Below, piece after piece: positions 33,964-46,458 of a stretch of 64,000 bases of DNA. The notes beneath the pieces were generated by a model. That model ran no database searches, was not told where the DNA came from, and saw only the letters and a list, made by a program, of their open reading frames with translations. The position numbers were made by a program, and so were the translations under genes. Source of the DNA: Bradysia coprophila (lineage: Eukaryota; Arthropoda; Insecta; Diptera; Sciaridae); contig NW_023503293.1 of NCBI RefSeq assembly GCF_014529535.1, positions 2,636,507 through 2,700,506 of the forward strand. Direction: 5' to 3'. Every line of letters begins with the position of its first letter. Position 1 is the stretch's first letter.

Positions 33964-34924
33964 TTTATTAAATTCTCGTAGTTCTACGAAATTATACACA
34001 AAACTTTCTGTGAACTGTTTGCTTAATTTTGTAGAATTCTGACTGAGAATTTTTCGAGAATGTAATTAAGGTAACGCTGGAATGAGCGATATACCAGTAT
34101 AAACTTAATTTAAGAAAGAGTTCTTCTATCCAACGCAGTTGTTTTTTTTTGTGGTGGACAAGAATATCTGCAGATAACTGTAACCTTTCTGTAAGTTCTG
34201 TAACCTTTCAAATCCCTTAAAAACCTCGACATTCATCGCAATATCACAGTTTCGCTACTTCTCTTTCGGAAGACATTCTAGCATGCCTCGCTGGTGGGCA
34301 TGGGCTGAAAAGCTTTGCGAAAGTTTAATTCTACAATTTTCAGATTTTGTTTGAGTCTAAGGACAAGGACTTTCATATTAAAATGATCTTCAAAACCGTT
34401 GTGACAGGCTGCGTTCCGAAGGCTTGAGCCAGCAAGTGAAAAGCTATGACACAAAATTTACGATTAGTCCCTTGAATCTTTCCTCCAGTCAATTTTTACG
34501 ATAGTCCATCATAAGCTAAGTGCATTGTGGTAAATTGGGTAAAATACTGAAACGCTTTCCATTTAAGAATGAAATTATTTCTGTTGAACATAAGTCACAC
34601 CGACTGTCTGGCGCTACAAATTTTTGTGTTGCCTTAATGGACCGTGGGCCAATGATTTATGTCGTCATTCACAAATTACGTACACATCTAAGGCGGAGGT
34701 TTCAAAGAATGTGCACTTCTTGTATTTTCGATATTTTTTCTCCACTCCATTTTTGAATGAGATGAATGACCCCTACAGCAGATGAATTGACAATGCTACT
34801 GACTGATGAACAATTGGTGCTATGAAAGAAAGTGCCAGCAAGGCCAAATTATTTAGAAAATAATTTATTAAATTATTAATTAATTGAATTCTTAACACTA
34901 AAACGATGGAATTTAAATGCATAA
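33964..34924. other. Intergenic, nothing assigned
   Basis: An open frame at 34520-34756 has no recognisable domain. Otherwise there is AT-rich spacer sequence up to the stop codon of the minus-strand NPC2-type gene. Confidence 0.35.
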
Positions 34925-35470
34925 TTATGATATTTTGGCTGGAAGTTCGAAACAAGCAATATTTTCATCATTGTGAGTCAATGCCCAATGAACGACTAAA
35001 TTCAGTTTCGGATAGAATTCCAGTATGGGGAATGAATTTTTATAAACATAAGTTTCGCCGGCTTTCAGTGGACAACTGCTCGGTGTTGTACCATCTTCCT
35101 TGAACAATTTGTCGCAAGCGGATGCTCCGTCAACACCAATAAATGGAAGTGGAACGTTCAGAACATTAGCGTAAACTGATGTCGTCAATGTTTTCAGATC
35201 TTTGGCCGGTGCAAATTTCAATGAAACCTCCACGGTTGTCTTCTTTTGTAGCTTGCAGGTTCCTTTATTGCAATTCGATACGGATACTTCTGATGGATCT
35301 AATTTCTTCGTTTTGCTGCCTATAATAACATGAATTGAAGATTCTGAATGTTATCTCCGACAAAGGAAAAAAAAATCTCAAATTTTACCTTTGCATTGTT
35401 TGACTTCTGTACCCAGTGTTAGAGTAACGAAGCATACGAGTAATAGAACGAAACTGGTTTGTAGATGCAT
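34925..35470 (-). CDS. NPC2-type ML-domain secreted protein, second copy (158 aa)
   Basis: Two exons on the minus strand: 35470-35389 and 35319-34925, with a 69-nt intron (GTAAAA..ATTATAG, phase 1). Residues 1-20 form a signal peptide (MHLQTSFVLLLVCFVTLTLG). Six cysteines of the NPC2 set follow, at 26, 44, 49 (VSNCNKGTCKLQKK), in ASACDKLF, in SSCPLKAGE, and at 150 in IACFELP. The long final exon holds the lipid-pocket strands (LKFAPAKDL, LNVPLPFIGVDG, NSFPILEFYPKLNLVVHWAL). The product probably binds sterols or other hydrophobic ligands outside cells; its ligand is not deducible. The gene model is the same length as the plus-strand copy but has two exons instead of four and a diverged sequence, so duplication was not recent. 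It is convergent with that gene. Confidence 0.92.
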
Positions 35471-36065
35471 TTTAAATATTGTTATTTGTTCGAGTGACTA
35501 AATTTGAATCTGAAAAGGCAATAAATTTTATTAATGGATGCTAAGTCTTATTAACATGTTTTTCAATCGTAAATATCTCAATGTTAACAGAATTTTTATT
35601 TATTTTTCTCTTGAAAGCAATTAATGGAAAATAAAAATCGTATGCCGAGTATACGAAAAATCATATAAACGAAAAGTAAATTTATTTAATCAGTTTGGCC
35701 GACAAGAAGTGGTGACAATGAAATTTGAGAATGTTTCGGTGATCCATCAGTTTCAAAATTATTTCTATCACTTCAGGTACCTTTAGTAATATCAATGAAA
35801 TTAAATTAAAAATCGCCTTGATTTTAGTGAACTGTTTTCGCTTTTAAATGACTTTTTTTTATAACACTCTTCATCTGGGAAAATTGTAATTTTCGCTTCC
35901 ATAATCAGAAGTGACAATTAGAAATTCAACAACAAGTTAACCATGGAGAGGTGTACTTTCACCACTTGAACAGAGATGAAAAAGTAAATAGTGAATCCTA
36001 AATGATGGCACAAGATGGCCCTTGTGATTCAATTGCAGAATTACAGAAATTTTCTCATAATTTGG
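35471..36065. other. Upstream flank of the minus-strand NPC2-type gene
   Basis: AT-rich, no gene. The promoter of the minus-strand gene should lie just above 35470 but no TATA element is convincing. Confidence 0.35.
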
Positions 36066-36200
36066 TCCCTTTGCATGAAAAGTTGTATATGTTGTGGACG
36101 GTTGATGTTAGCCACTTTCGCTTGCTCCCCTCTCTTTTTTCGGGCTACAACTCGTAAAATTGATGAAAACTCATCGTCCTCAACAGATACGTAGATAACC
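36066..36200. repeat. Palindromic element, family C, copy 2
   Basis: Same plan as 6752-6888: TTTGCATGAAAAGTTGTATA, TTGTGGACGGTTGATGTTAG, CACTTTCGCTTGC, a TTTTTTCGGGCTACAACTCG centre, and an inverse right arm ending CAACAGATACGTA. It is more diverged than copy 1. Confidence 0.7.
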
Positions 36201-37200
36201 ATCTATTCTTAAGGTCTAGATGTCAGACGTTTCACTAAAATTTAATCTACCTACACCATTTGAAAGTCAGACAATTTCAATTCCCTTCTTAAAACCCCTT
36301 ATTAGTTCCAAAAAGAAATCCATTCACTTCCACAAAATACTAGAGTTTTGAGGATGTTAATGCTGCTTGAAGGTTTCGGTTTCATTTAGGTAGGTGTATG
36401 AATGAATCCATACCACACGAGAGTTGTTTTGTGAACAGTGACAGTGGTATTGCTTTTCATCTTTTCTACCCGTGCTTTGCAAAATATTATTCAAAATTTC
36501 ACTTGGTCAATTCAACAATATTGTTACCAACTCTGTGTGGAAACAAATAATAATGTCAAATGGATTAATTAGAATATTAATAAATCGATAACTGAATAAT
36601 TGATACGTATTACGACAATTGAACCATTACGCAAATTGCTCCTGGTAGAAAGATGTGGCCTATATAGTAAACTCTCACATCATTGTAAATGCAAACAGTT
36701 ACATTATAAACATTTTTTTTTGTTTATTAAATTAACGCTAATGTAAATGTCCGAGCATTTAAACAACCTTCCGTTGACGGCTAGTTAGTAAATTTGTAGA
36801 ATTTAAAATTTCGGAATCTTCGTCTGCAAAAAAAAGTGTCAACTAAGACAGAAAAAAAAATCGATTTAAGTACCAGAGCCGTAGCGAGGGACATCAAGCT
36901 GTTCTAGTTATGTTACTTTGAAACTACATGAAATTGTTGCGGTGGACAAACTGTCCTTTCACAATACACCTCCTTCAGAAATTAGGAGTATTTATCAAAA
37001 AAAAAAAAAAACGGACGCTCTAGTTGCGTCATCTTCTGTCTGAAATATTCCTTCTTTAGGATAAGATAATGATAACTTCTTAGTCGTTCAGTCTAGATGT
37101 CAATTTTCTTTGGTTATTTGTAGTCTAGACATGGCTGTTAGGTAATGAGATTATTGATTGATTAAAATAAGATTATTCAGAAGTGATTTGCAGCCGTCAA
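36201..37200. other. Intergenic, nothing recognised
   Basis: AT-rich spacer with no gene or repeat that I can support. Confidence 0.35.
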
Positions 37201-37456
37201 ATGGACGAATCTATATTTGTTTGTATTGATGAAAAGAATGCTGTTCTAGATAATATAAAACTTTCAAGTTCTTCGCCTGATCGAAACCAGTACCAAGGTA
37301 ATTTCTATTAATCGTTGAAACTAATTTACAAATTTCGGTTTAATTTTGTTACGAGTCTTACACCAATGGAATTGCCACGACCAAATTACCCTAGACTTAA
37401 CATTTATTTCAGTTCGTCAATTAAATCGTAACACAGACCCAGTGTACCTGGTATAA
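37201..37456 (+). CDS. Candidate two-exon small protein or N-terminal exons
   Basis: Exon 37201-37297 begins MDESIFVCIDEKNAVLDNIK and ends CAA G|GTAATT. A strong pyrimidine-rich acceptor (CATTTATTTCAG) at 37412 allows in-phase joining to 37413-37456, ending at TAA, for a 46-aa product. An alternative acceptor (TTAATTTTACAG at 37952) also joins in phase and ends within 17 codons. No family is recognised. The intron-like borders and coding composition are the only support. Confidence 0.28.
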
Positions 37457-38986
37457 TTTACTTGATATTTTTTTGTTTAAATTTAATTTATAACTCAAAT
37501 GAACAAAAATTTGTTCGAGATCTTAACCAGCACAAATACGTTTTATCATGTAAAAACTCATGTTAAAAATTGCAATAAACTGACCGGTTTTTATTACACA
37601 ATAGGTGCACGCTTACAAAATATTTACTTTTCTACTTTTCACAATAAAAACTTGCTTGGTTTGCAATGCTAATATAAGAAGCCCATATCAGTTAAGAGGA
37701 AATTTAAAAACGTATTAACCGATTGTAAGTTATTATTGTTTACATGGTCATTAAAACAAATGTAACAAAATCAAACCGGTCATTAAAAAAAATCTATTCA
37801 ACCAACTGGACCAGTTTATAACTAAAAATTGAGAATAAAAAATTCCAATAAATAAAATCGAAGATAAAAACTCACATCTCGTATATTTAAGAAAAATCAC
37901 CACAAGATATACCAATTGTTATCGACAATTTGATTTAACTTTAATTTTACAGGAGCACTAATACTGATAGTCTCTCCTCTTCAGCAGCAAAATCTTGAAT
38001 GAACACTTTTCTACAACAGTCGCTGAAACTGGTTTTATTTATATCAACACAACAGGTGACTTTGCAGAATAAAAATGTTTTATTCATGAGACGTTATAAG
38101 TGTAAATTCGGATATTTTTAACATATCTTTACATTGTCAGCAGGTGTAAGAAGGAAGGGATAAGACCATTATCGTTGGTTCTTTTTATTTGAACAGAACT
38201 TAATATAACACAAAAAGATGATACGCGGAACGTTCCTGCTTTTTGTTGAGTCTCCAAATATCTTAAGGCATCAGACAGACAATACCCAAAAATTAAGTTT
38301 TTTGCTGTTATATAAACGTTTACCCCGTTTGAAAGAAGACATCAAATTCTCTGCATAAGTTGACTAAAAAATTTGGACACTTTGGGCAAGTGCCCGTAGG
38401 GACTAAATAAAATGGCACCAAAAACTTAACAAAAAAAAAACGATTTTTGCGTGACCTAAGACTTGTTACATTGATTGGGTGCCAAAAATTAGCATTTAGC
38501 TTTCAGAAATTTAAAAACTGCCCCTGACGTCAGAAAAACTACGTTATGCGAGAGGATGGTCTTTTATTTCCAAATTATTTCTTTGAAAAATAATGAAAAC
38601 GTATATTGTCGAATGTCTTTCTTTTTTGAGACCCCGCGTATCCTCTAGTCAAATTTCCTTCGATTTCAATGACCTTCTAGGGGCATCTCCAAAATTTTCT
38701 TTTGACGACTCTGCGGGTCGTCATTTTTGTTGTCGGCAACTTGACAAAAATAAATGATTAGCGTTGACTAGGGCTCTCTTATATAGCAAATTGAATGGTA
38801 AATCATATGAGGTAAAATTTTTTGCAATAACCCCTAGGCGATACATTTGTCGTTTGTAAAATGTTCAATTGTCTTTTATAACTGTCATTTTGTAACTTTC
38901 ACCTATAGTGTGAATTCAAATGAAGTCTCAAAGTCATCAATATTTACCTTTGACTCTCACTGAAGAACTTCTTCAATTTGGATTAG
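37457..38986. other. Intergenic, nothing assigned
   Basis: No open frame of note. AT-rich spacer with an alternative acceptor for the preceding candidate at 37952. Confidence 0.35.
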
Positions 38987-39200
38987 TGTACCCACGGCAG
39001 AGTAAAATAAACCAGGCAGGAGCGGTTCATTTTTGAAACGTCAAATAAGGGACCTAATACACTGTATGAAAATGAGCTCAAATGAACACTGACATGAATT
39101 GAAAAATTTTGTTCGCAAAAAATATTAGGGTTCTAGATTATTCAGGTCCCTAGTCAAATCAGCGCTCCTGCATGGTTAACTTTACTCCGTCGTGGTGTAC
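38987..39200. repeat. Inverted-repeat element with GTAC ends
   Basis: GTACCCACGGCAGAGTAAAA, then TAAACCAGGCAGGAGCG, is inverted at the right end (CGCTCCTGCATGGTTAACTT, TACTCCGTCGTGGTGTAC). A partial copy, GACAGAGTACAATAAGCCAG with GCAGGAGCGGTTCATC, is at 41384-41418. Confidence 0.75.
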
Positions 39201-39391
39201 CACAATGCACAGGTCATTTACTTTTTTCTGTTGAGGTCGACAATAGCAATAACCTTGTTTAGATTACCAGGATGGTGGATGGAGAAATTATATATTGTTG
39301 GTTCAACTTCGAGATAGAAATTTGAAAATAAAACAACAACAACTTTTCATGCTTCGGGGCCGAAAATGAGGGCAATTTTTCGAATTTTCTC

Positions 39392-39540
39392 GGGTTTCCG
39401 GCCCTCTGCATGAAAACTCACATGTGCACCTGTTTGGGACGGTTGATTTAAGGCACTTTCGCTTGTAGACCTCACTTCGTTCGGCCTACAATCCGCGAAA
39501 TTGCCTTAAATCAATCGTCCGAAACAGGTACACAAATGAC
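39392..39540. repeat. Palindromic element, family C, copy 3
   Basis: The element runs from GCCCTCTGCATGAAAACTC through ACCTGTTTGGGACGGTTGAT and AAGGCACTTTCGCTTGTAGA, with a CTCACTTCGTTCGGCCTACA centre, to an inverse right arm (GCGAAATTGCCTTAAATCAA, CGTCCGAAACAGGTAC). Arm pairing is nearly complete. Confidence 0.8.
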
Positions 39541-42500
39541 TATTGCATTGTTACATTTAGATAGCAGGAAGTCATAATATACACACAAATGTGCAAACAT
39601 GTTAGAGCATGTAAGCAGGAACCAATTTTATCAAAACCACTTGCTATTGAAGCCAATCGTTGCTTCATCTGTGGTATACCTGGTCAGTGCTTAGAATTTC
39701 AATGTAGATATTTATGTTAAGTATTTATTGGTTGATACTGTAGCGCTTAAAATTCATTTTGAGTGCGCAAGTGTGAAGCGATAAATTTGCTTCCGTACGT
39801 AAAATTTTGTCCCAAAACATCTGCCTTTTTTAATATTTGTTTAATATTTTAGTGAGCTGATTTTACTTCGCATGCTTTCATTAGTTTAATCGTATTTTAT
39901 CTGTATAGGACAACGTTAACCGCAACCAATCATTTACCTTTGTGGCAATTGTCGATAACAGATGATTTATTGAAAGATTTTGTTTGTTCTCCATTTTTCG
40001 AGAACGGAGGGTATAGGGTAGGGTACATTATTGGAAGAGCACAGTGTCAAAAAACAAAAATGAATATGGTGTCATTTATAAATTGTCCATAATAGCGTGT
40101 TTTGTGCAGACGCAAGTCGTAGTTGGGTGCGTACTTTAGTCAATTTAGACACTTGCTACTAATAGTTATTTATGTCACCGAGTGATAAATATGTCGCCGG
40201 CCGAGTGTGCATCAATAAGTGCAACGAAAGCTTCACTTTCCATCGATGAGTTGGGAAAATAGTCATTTGTGGATGGCTTATCTTATTTTTTTTATACAAT
40301 AAATAGTTTTCTACTTTTGACTTTCGTTAAATTAGTTGCTGACACACAAAGTTTCTGTTTAGACAGACGTATATACTACACTTAAAAATGGATTGTTCTG
40401 AAATTCAGAATCTGAGTATTTCTTACACAAAACTGCTTCATTTGAAATTGGTATAACGTTAAACTACCCGAGTGATAAAGGTTTTTTTTTAAATTATAGA
40501 CACAAAATAGGTCCATGTACCATGTACCATGTAATATCATGTCAGAAACAATCTAATTTTGTCTGTAGGACCACCTATTTTAGGGAATTAAATTCCCGAA
40601 AATTCCTGAATACTGGTTGCTCTTAAATACCATCCGAATAAAATCGATTTAGCTCAAAAGACATTTAAAAAAAACAATTAAAAATGCCATCAACACAACG
40701 GATACACTTCGATGTACTTTTATTATTTTAGAGACAGATAACAGATAAAACGTGCCGGAAAAATTAGGGAATTTTCGGGAATTTGATTCCTCTGAAGTAG
40801 GCCCTGTAAACATAGAAAAAAAATTGATTTAGTCCCTTCGAGTGTTAAAAATCGGGCAACGATCACTGGGCTTATATAGGTCGACTTCGTTTCACGATGA
40901 AAACTGAATATTTTAAACAGGTTTCTAAAAGATTAATGCTAACAAAAATGTTCTAGGAGTTTCTACCCCGGTTAGTGTGTAAACCAGCAAACGCATGGAA
41001 ATGCTGCATCAACTTAGAAAAATAATGATTAGATACAGCAATAGCTCGGTAATTAGAATAATTGAAAATAATTTAAATCTAAACAAGTGAAGAAGAAAGT
41101 TATATTATAATGAGATGCGCTGTGTTTGCGTCCACTAAGTTAGCTAAACATTAATATTAAGACGAGAATAGTGAATTGCAATCGAGGTATGTAAACTGCA
41201 AAACAACTACCTCAACATCTACTGGCGAAACTTTCAGCAATAAATCTACTTGCTAAGCCCTCTGGAAATGAATCATTACCTCATTAACATGAACTTTAAA
41301 ACTCATTTCCCGGACGTAACAAGGACGTAATCTACACAAAAACCTCCTTTTTTCTATAGAGCTATATCAATATCAGCACGACAGAGTACAATAAGCCAGG
41401 CAGGAGCGGTTCATCACAAGTTACATGCTGTGTGGTAAAGGAGGCAAAATTGCAAGTGAAATGAAGTGGATTGGAATAAGGGCTCGATGGGCTATAATTC
41501 TATAAACAGCGTTTTAAAGTCACGTGAGTGCAGACTGCAGCCTTAATCCAAACTATCGACAATCATTTTTCCGCATATTTCAAATTAAGTCTAAAATGTC
41601 TTAAATGTGGTGTTGCATACTTTCGGCTAAACTGTCAAAAAATCATTCTCGTCACCTTTTCGATAACAAAAAAAAAACAACATATTCCTATGTAGACTTT
41701 ATGGATTCCATGTGAACAGAATACAAATCATCAATGAAATTGAATTTTGTTCTATACCATAAATGAAGTTCTTCTTTATGTTATCAAATAATCACACGGG
41801 AGTATAATAACGAGGTTATATTCGAACGAATTAAAGTTATAAAAATACAATGCTGTTTATTGAACACACAATTAATTTTAACATTCAAAGCATTGCCTGG
41901 TGTGTACACAATGAGTTTAGTATATATACATATTGCACTCTCGCTTATTTTTGTCTTGTTTCGGAACGAAATAATTTCAAAAAATTGAACTTGAACATTT
42001 TTTCGCACATTTTTTTGTTTTGTTTTAAATTTCCGGAATTCATTACAATTACTACCATGCTTTATGTGATGAATGGAATATAATTGAGAAATTGTTTCCT
42101 TTCGATGATTTTTCGTTAAATGCTTGAACATTAATTGTCTTAATCTGATTACAGCACAGCCTTCAATTTCTACTTACAGGATACTGGCACAAGGGATACA
42201 ATAAAATGTTGGAACTAGACTGAAACTGTGTAAAGATGAAGGTGTTTTATAAATGGCAAGTTATCGGTCAGCTGGGAAAATTGAGGCTATAATAGCTCGT
42301 TTTGAATGAAAATTAGAATTGATTAGTCGATAAGTTGAAATGCAAATTAAATAGTCGACGTTCAGGAATTACGGTTCGCTTTTTGTAATATAATATCAAC
42401 TATAGAATAGCACCTTTTATTATTAATGACCGCGTTGCGGTTGTATTTATTTTTAGAAACATTTGATGTAACAAATCAACCGGAAATTGATATTGTGAAC

Positions 42501-44966
42501 AGCAGGGATTGTTTTAGGTTCAAAGAAGTTTTTGCTGATTTTTTTGCTTAATCGAATAACACCCAGAAACGAAGTAATGGAAGACTATCCACAAACGTGA
42601 ACGTAGTATAGAGGCAGTGTAACAATTTGTAACTACAATTTGCACGAAGATCATCCAGTTTTTGTCGCTGACCTTTCTTGTGACAATGGATAAACATTCA
42701 AACGATACTCTAATGTGTCAATAGCTGGTTTTTCCAATCAATTAGTCTTGCTTGTAAAGCAACGACATAAACGACAAAAGTCTTTACAAGAAAAGTTATA
42801 AAACGCCGGAAGCGAAAACTGGTTACTAATTGGAATATTCCGAGGCGGCCTATTTTTGTAACATTGTAGGATTTCTTTAAGGTCCGTCAAATCAATTTCA
42901 TTCAACGAAACAAAAATTTTAGTTGGTAAGTTTCCCTATATTATAACCCAACGATACGCAAGGAAATCGTACACAATCTTACATTCGACCCGTTCGACCA
43001 CGTTATCATGGACGAGTCTAGTATTTATGTATTGTATTTCGACAATCTACGAAAATTGACTCGACAATCTACGAAAATTTACTCGGCAATTCTCCAAAAA
43101 TAGCCAGGATGCTTTGTACAAGTCTCTCAAAATGATCCTAGAAATGATCGCGGGGTCGGTCAATTTATCTAATGTGATGACTGATTATAATTTAATTTTA
43201 TTAATTGATGATTAGCTAGCAGATTGTCGAGTCGAAACACATTAATGAAATGCAAATCGATAGACTGGCTCCAACTAAACGTTGCGCTTAGTTTCATCAA
43301 TCTAATGACACCAAGACGCCACAATAGAAGTTTATGGTCAATTTAGCTCAGCTATTCAAACATAATGTTTAATAAAGAACAATGTTAACTCAACGCTCAC
43401 GACAACCTAGAAGCTTCTATAAGCCATCGATCAATTTCTCCCAGAGATCACTAACTTGACATACATCCAAAGCAGTCGTTCCTGATTATAAAAAATGCTA
43501 GAGAAACTTTTACTATAATAGGTCATATGCCCTAACAATGACACTCGAAGTGGCTTGTGAATGTGAATGTCTGAGTAATCTTACTTCGAAAAGAAAATGT
43601 TGTCAAAGTAAAGGTGTTGGTGGAGACTTGAACATTTTGCTTGTCAGGTACGGCAAGCCTCATTATACGTGTGGCTTCAATACAAACTAACTCAGGTACA
43701 CTACGATTACTCTCGTTAGGACACATCTGTCGTTTTGTACTTAGGGCTACATGGCTTAGGCTGCATTGTGGTCTCCTCTCGAATGGGTACACATCCTTTT
43801 GATTCTGCGGTCTCTTTTGAAGACCGTTAATCTAAATATTATGCATGACAGTCTGTGCAAGCAGTTCTGTCGCCTATGTTATCTGCTAGGTGGTATCTGT
43901 GGTGATATAACTCACTTTATTTCGTGACTGTAGTTGAATGTCCATTTCTCGTCTCACTTCATATTGATGGGATTAACTAACAGACCAATTCATATCTGCT
44001 GAGCTTAGTTCTTACTCAAAGATAAGAAAGCTTGTGGGGAAGGTCAGATGAGACTATGAAGGCAGATAGTTTTGCCAAATTATTCTAACTTTGCCACATT
44101 CATTGAATGTCTTATCAAATCTTCAATTTGAAATTCACTATCACTGTTGGCTTATGTCTCACTTTTAAATAGCCTTTACCTTTACTAATAAACACACACG
44201 TCACAAGCTATAGTGACAGAGTCAAAAAACTGATGAATTCTCGAAGGTTTTTTGCGTAATGAGTGTATGGGAAAGTGTCGTCCGAACGTTTTATGACAGT
44301 ATTTTGACACGAATCGACTCAGGCACTTGTCCATGGCTTGTGTATTTGTTAATAGTAAGGCTATTTACTCACCTCTTTAATGACTGAATGTGGTTCAAGG
44401 TTTCCATAATGGATATAGCAAAGAACAATCCTGAGGATGAAAACATTGTTTTCAAGGCGATAACAAAGTCAAAATTTCGGTGAGATGTTCCCCCGCCCAA
44501 TGACATGTTTTGAGACCTTCAACTAATGAGATATTTCGATGAGCTACTTACTTACTCCCATAACGACAAATACTCCATTGATGGTCTGGTTCCACAATTT
44601 AATTACAGACAATAAAAAAGAAATTCGCACAAGTTATCTCAGACCTTAACATCTTAAACATAGTTGGATCTGAAATAAGAAAGAGAATAAATAAGATGTG
44701 GAACTAGGACATTCGATCGTGATTTGTCATGCAGAGTTGTGGATGAACACATTTTACACTATAAACAAGAACGAAAGAGTCACCATCACCAACAAGTCTG
44801 TTTAAAACACAACTTTGCAGTGTAGTTGTGAGCGGTTGGAAAGCTATAACTGACAAAGTACAACACCCCTTTCAGTCAAAAATTAAAATGATTTTTGTGA
44901 GTTAACATGAACATCGTACCAGCAATGAAGATTAGACCAAGCAAGTTCAATTTCAAATCTTTACCT
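39541..44966. other. Long gene-poor interval
   Basis: No gene is firmly supported. Isolated coding-like pieces occur at 42253-42306 (an 18-codon open start, MASYRSAGKIEAIIARFE) and at about 42457-42552 (after a TATTTATTTTTAG acceptor, reading ETFDVTNQPEIDIVNSRD to a TAA), but I cannot join them in frame. A 115-codon minus frame at 41784-42131 and an 86-codon minus frame at 43532-43792 have no domain. Confidence 0.35.
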
Positions 44967-45545
44967 TCATTTCCCGATGATCTGTTTTCTCACAAAATAC
45001 TCAAGACCATCAGCAACCACACTGTCGCTGACCCCGCTATCCACAAGTATAGCAACGGCACCGATTCCATTTATATCCGCAACGTTATGTTCCTCGTCAT
45101 CGAAAAACAGCATCCGTTCGAATGGAATCCCAGATTGCTTATTGAATTGATTGAAATGCTGAACTTTGCAGGTCGGATAGATTTCCTGATAGCTGATGTA
45201 TTGCGTCCATTCGAATGAATTGACTAATTCAGCAGCGTCCTTTACAGCAGACGTCCTAGATGCAATACCAATTTTGTAGCCAAGGCTGGACAATTTTTGT
45301 AAGATATTCGTTGAATGCGGATATGGCTTAACTTGGTTGCCACTGGCGTCCAGTATGTCCGTTTCGGTTTTTTTGAAAGGTTTATCGCAATATTCGACGT
45401 AAAATGGCCATAGAGTATAGTCCAAATCGAATACAATCAGATCGAGACCGTCAATCTTTTTATCGAAATACGTTGAAGACATTTCTTCTGATCGTAGACA
45501 CTCTGCTATGTTGATATACCCAAGTAAAAATACCAACAATTTCAT
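44967..45545 (-). CDS. Magnesium-dependent phosphatase-1 (MDP-1), HAD family
   Basis: A single-exon frame of 192 aa. HAD motifs in order: DLDYTLW (motif I, nucleophile and acid/base Asp at about residues 39 and 41), IASRTS (motif II), a Lys in the CKVQHFNQF region (motif III), and MLFFDDEEHNV (motif IV acidic pair). MDP-1 enzymes are small cytosolic Mg-dependent phosphatases acting on protein phosphotyrosine or small phospho-sugars. Family members usually start close to the MSSTYF at residue 22. The extra 21 residues (MKLLVFLLGYINIAEC...) look like a signal peptide but may lie outside the transcript: a TATA-like site at 45575-45566 would put the transcription start near 45544. Start at 45482 (171 aa) is therefore a real alternative. 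Frame and motifs are intact. Confidence 0.9.
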   Translation of the reverse strand: MKLLVFLLGYINIAECLRSEEMSSTYFDKKIDGLDLIVFDLDYTLWPFYVEYCDKPFKKTETDILDASGNQVKPYPHSTNILQKLSSLGYKIGIASRTSAVKDAAELVNSFEWTQYISYQEIYPTCKVQHFNQFNKQSGIPFERMLFFDDEEHNVADINGIGAVAILVDSGVSDSVVADGLEYFVRKQIIGK

Positions 45546-45565
45546 TGGACGGCAAAGTAAACTAT

Positions 45566-45575
45566 CAAATATATA
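45566..45575 (-). promoter_or_regulatory. TATA-like element upstream of MDP-1
   Basis: The minus strand reads TATATATTTG about 20-30 bp before the first ATG of the phosphatase gene. If used, transcription would begin around that ATG and favour the internal Met as start. Inference from spacing only. Confidence 0.3.
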
Positions 45576-46458
45576 CTGTGTTATGTCGAAAATAGAAAGT
45601 TTGTGTCCGGTTTTTGTTTATTTAAATGCATTGGTGGCATCAGGGAAAAATTTGTGACCGCGAATGTCACAAATGTCATATTCAGTGTTTTTCAAATTGA
45701 AAATATTTTTGCTGTGAAGTTTATGTGTACATACAGTCAGAAGTGAGGACAATTTCATGCTTTTCCATAGCACTGATACTAGCATTAACGTTCATATGTC
45801 AGACGGCAAAAAGCCTCCAAATTGTGATAGATGTGTACGATAGCATGACTTCTGTCTTTACGAAAGCGCCTATTCTGACATCAGCTTTTAAAAAACTAGA
45901 ATCTAGAATGGACATAAATATATAAAAAAATGAACATAAATATATAAGGCTCTGAAAGAATACATTAAGACACTCATGACGGTAGTGACTAGTATTTAAA
46001 TAGGACTTAGTGGATTTTTTCAATTTTGGAGGAGTCAGACGCAAATTATTATGAATTATATTGCTACCACCTTGATGATCATCGCAGTTCAACCATAGAG
46101 ATAAATGTAACGCTGTCACATGTCTGGGATGATTACAATGTAATTTTTGGGAGCCTATTAACATCAGGGTCACCATGCCACCTCTTGAGTGTTCCTCTAT
46201 GAAATCTACACTCAAAAGTGGTGGCATAAAAAAATGTCGGATCCACCATTTTTGCTAAAAATTTTATATCGCAAAAATTCCGTGACTCTTCTGCACTTAT
46301 ATGCGATATGCGATAACCAAAGTCTAAATTAGCCGTATTTCAGGTCAGTTTCATGTATTTTCAAAAAAATTAAACCTTAAACAAATGATCCGCGTAGCTC
46401 CAATAATGTATAATATTCTAAGGAGCTTGTAACGTCGGCAGCATTCATTTACTCGATC
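45576..46458. repeat. Spacer with a hairpin at 46174-46227
   Basis: The segment ATGCCACCTCTTGAGTG is inverted as CACTCAAAAGTGGTGGCAT around a 20-bp loop, forming a 17-bp stem. A 142-codon minus frame (45799-46227) begins in this hairpin and has no recognisable domain, so I do not call it a gene. Confidence 0.5.

Noticed and set aside
45799..46227. 142-codon minus-strand open frame
   Set aside because: It begins inside a hairpin, has no domain, and overlaps unrelated frames on the other strand.
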